Assembly: GCA_965247075.1 (NCBI GenBank)
Contig: CBDFGK010000002.1
Coordinates: 1-64,000 of the forward strand
Origin: CBDFGK01 sp965247075
Lineage (GTDB): Bacteria; Pseudomonadota; Gammaproteobacteria; Pseudomonadales; Halieaceae
Length of the DNA: 64,000 nucleotides
Reading direction: 5' to 3'
Shown: positions 63,472-64,000 of the stretch, one piece after another
Numbering within the stretch: position 1 is the first letter of the stretch
Layout: each line of letters starts with the position of its first letter
Translations under genes and position numbers: made by a program
Notes under the pieces: model-generated
What the model saw: only the letters and a program-made list of their open reading frames with translations
Database searches by the model: none
What the model was told of the DNA's origin: nothing

Positions 63472-63568
63472 GATCACCTCGCCAGGGATGGCGGGGTGAA
63501 ATCCACGGCCTGTCCACACGGAGTCCGGCTGACAGATGTCGGGGTTCTTTTACCCACAGTTATCCCCG
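63420..63568. other. Cluster of DnaA-box-like 9-mers
   Basis: One perfect box TTATCCACA (63462-63470), two one-mismatch boxes TTACCCACA (63550-63558, and on the minus strand 63420-63428), and weaker CTGTCCACA (63510-63518) and TTATCCCCG (63560-63568) occur within 150 bases. Such density is seen at replication origins or DnaA-binding regulatory loci. No AT-rich unwinding element, iterons or replication gene is adjacent, and part overlaps the questionable 5' end of the neighbouring frame. Confidence 0.35.
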
Positions 63569-63629
63569 AGGACCCGAACTTCCCCATCATTTCATGTTGA
63601 TGCAATGACTTGAATTCACACGTAAACAC

Positions 63630-64000
63630 GGGCTTCATCCCCTCTGTAGATTACCGTCAACAAAAAGGAGAAGCCCGTGAGCAACCTGAAGTTGCTGTAT
63701 AAGATATTACGCCTCAAAGGTATGAAAATCACCCAGTTCTGGTTCAAAAACCGCAACAAGGAACTGCATCTGGCGGTCAAGCCCTACAAGAATGGCTGCC
63801 GCTGCCCCGAATGTGAACGGCGCTGCCGGATTGTGCGTCATACGACCGAGCTGCGCCGGTGGGAGGATCTCACACTCATGGGGATGAAGGTCTTGCTCTG
63901 GTATGCCCCAAAGGAGATCTGCTGCCCAACGCACGGGCGGGTGCAGGAGACGATCCCCTGGGCGCCAGCCTATTCACGTATCACCTACCGACTGGAGTGG
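63630..64000 (+). mobile_element. ISL3-family insertion sequence, left part (cut by window end)
   Basis: The transposase frame at 63677 is preceded by a non-coding leader that begins GGGCTTCATCCCC at 63630, a plausible ISL3 left terminus. The right end lies beyond the window. Confidence 0.6.
63677..64000 (+). CDS. ISL3-family transposase, N-terminal part
   Basis: Begins at GTG 63677 with AAAGGAG 5 bases upstream and runs off the window. The zinc-ribbon of ISL3 transposases is present: NGCRCPECERRCRIVRH and ICCPTHGRVQETIPW. The frame is open for 108 codons. The fragment at 54390-54824 has a C-terminal region of the same style and could be an old copy of this element. Confidence 0.85.
   Translation, partial: MSNLKLLYKILRLKGMKITQFWFKNRNKELHLAVKPYKNGCRCPECERRCRIVRHTTELRRWEDLTLMGMKVLLWYAPKEICCPTHGRVQETIPWAPAYSRITYRLEW

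Overview
The window looks like chromosomal DNA of a marine, Gram-negative gammaproteobacterium (Spongiibacteraceae/Halieaceae-like), judged from the genes present: a 3-ketosteroid dehydrogenase-like flavoprotein, cytochrome P450, acyl-CoA synthetase, zeta-class GST, an fds-type formate dehydrogenase, and a giant outer-membrane autotransporter. No rRNA or tRNA gene was seen. Taxonomy is inference from gene style only.

Layout. 1-3634: ketosteroid dehydrogenase-like gene, convergent with a membrane transporter and maleylacetoacetate isomerase. 3652-3798: tail of a lost RND efflux pump. 3775-10515 (minus): a tight operon, isocitrate-dehydrogenase-like gene then fdsG-fdsB-fdsA-fdsD, lacking the usual fdsC. 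10677-16559: a segment bounded by inverted, decayed ISL3-type ends. It carries a large secreted HExxH-type protein gene cut by a complete ISL3 element with an 8-bp target duplication. 16561-19655: aminotransferase and AEC-permease remnants, a patatin, an SDR relic, an intact SDR and a ParDE-like module with a short toxin.

19656-54194 is dominated by one surface-protein gene. Upstream lies a 25-nt poly-C tract. Then come a signal peptide, about 9 cadherin/SWM-like and 6 putative-Ig repeats, about 96 DUF5011-type repeats interspersed with about 17 HYR repeats, and a C-terminal autotransporter beta-barrel ending in Phe. A one-base frameshift near 24137 splits it into two frames; restored, it encodes about 11,380 residues. 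Homopolymer, frameshift and nested tandem duplications all suggest a locus whose expression and length can vary.

54195-59150 is insertion-sequence rich: an ISL3-type fragment, an IS4 element with an amber codon, an ISNCY/IS1202-like element and an IS91 relic. The IS4 element sits exactly between the ribosome binding site and the start codon of a putative Mrr-like nuclease gene. 59272-62233 holds an acyl-CoA synthetase convergent with a P450, followed by relics of a sterol-desaturase-like gene and a MarR regulator. The end has a secreted Cys-rich repeat protein, a cluster of DnaA-box-like sites, and the start of another ISL3 element.

The many relics (RND, aminotransferase, AEC, SDR, ParE, desaturase, MarR, several IS) point to active IS traffic and ongoing gene loss around metabolic genes for steroid/lipid, tyrosine and formate use, next to an expanded giant surface protein. 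A host-associated lifestyle would fit but is not shown by the sequence.
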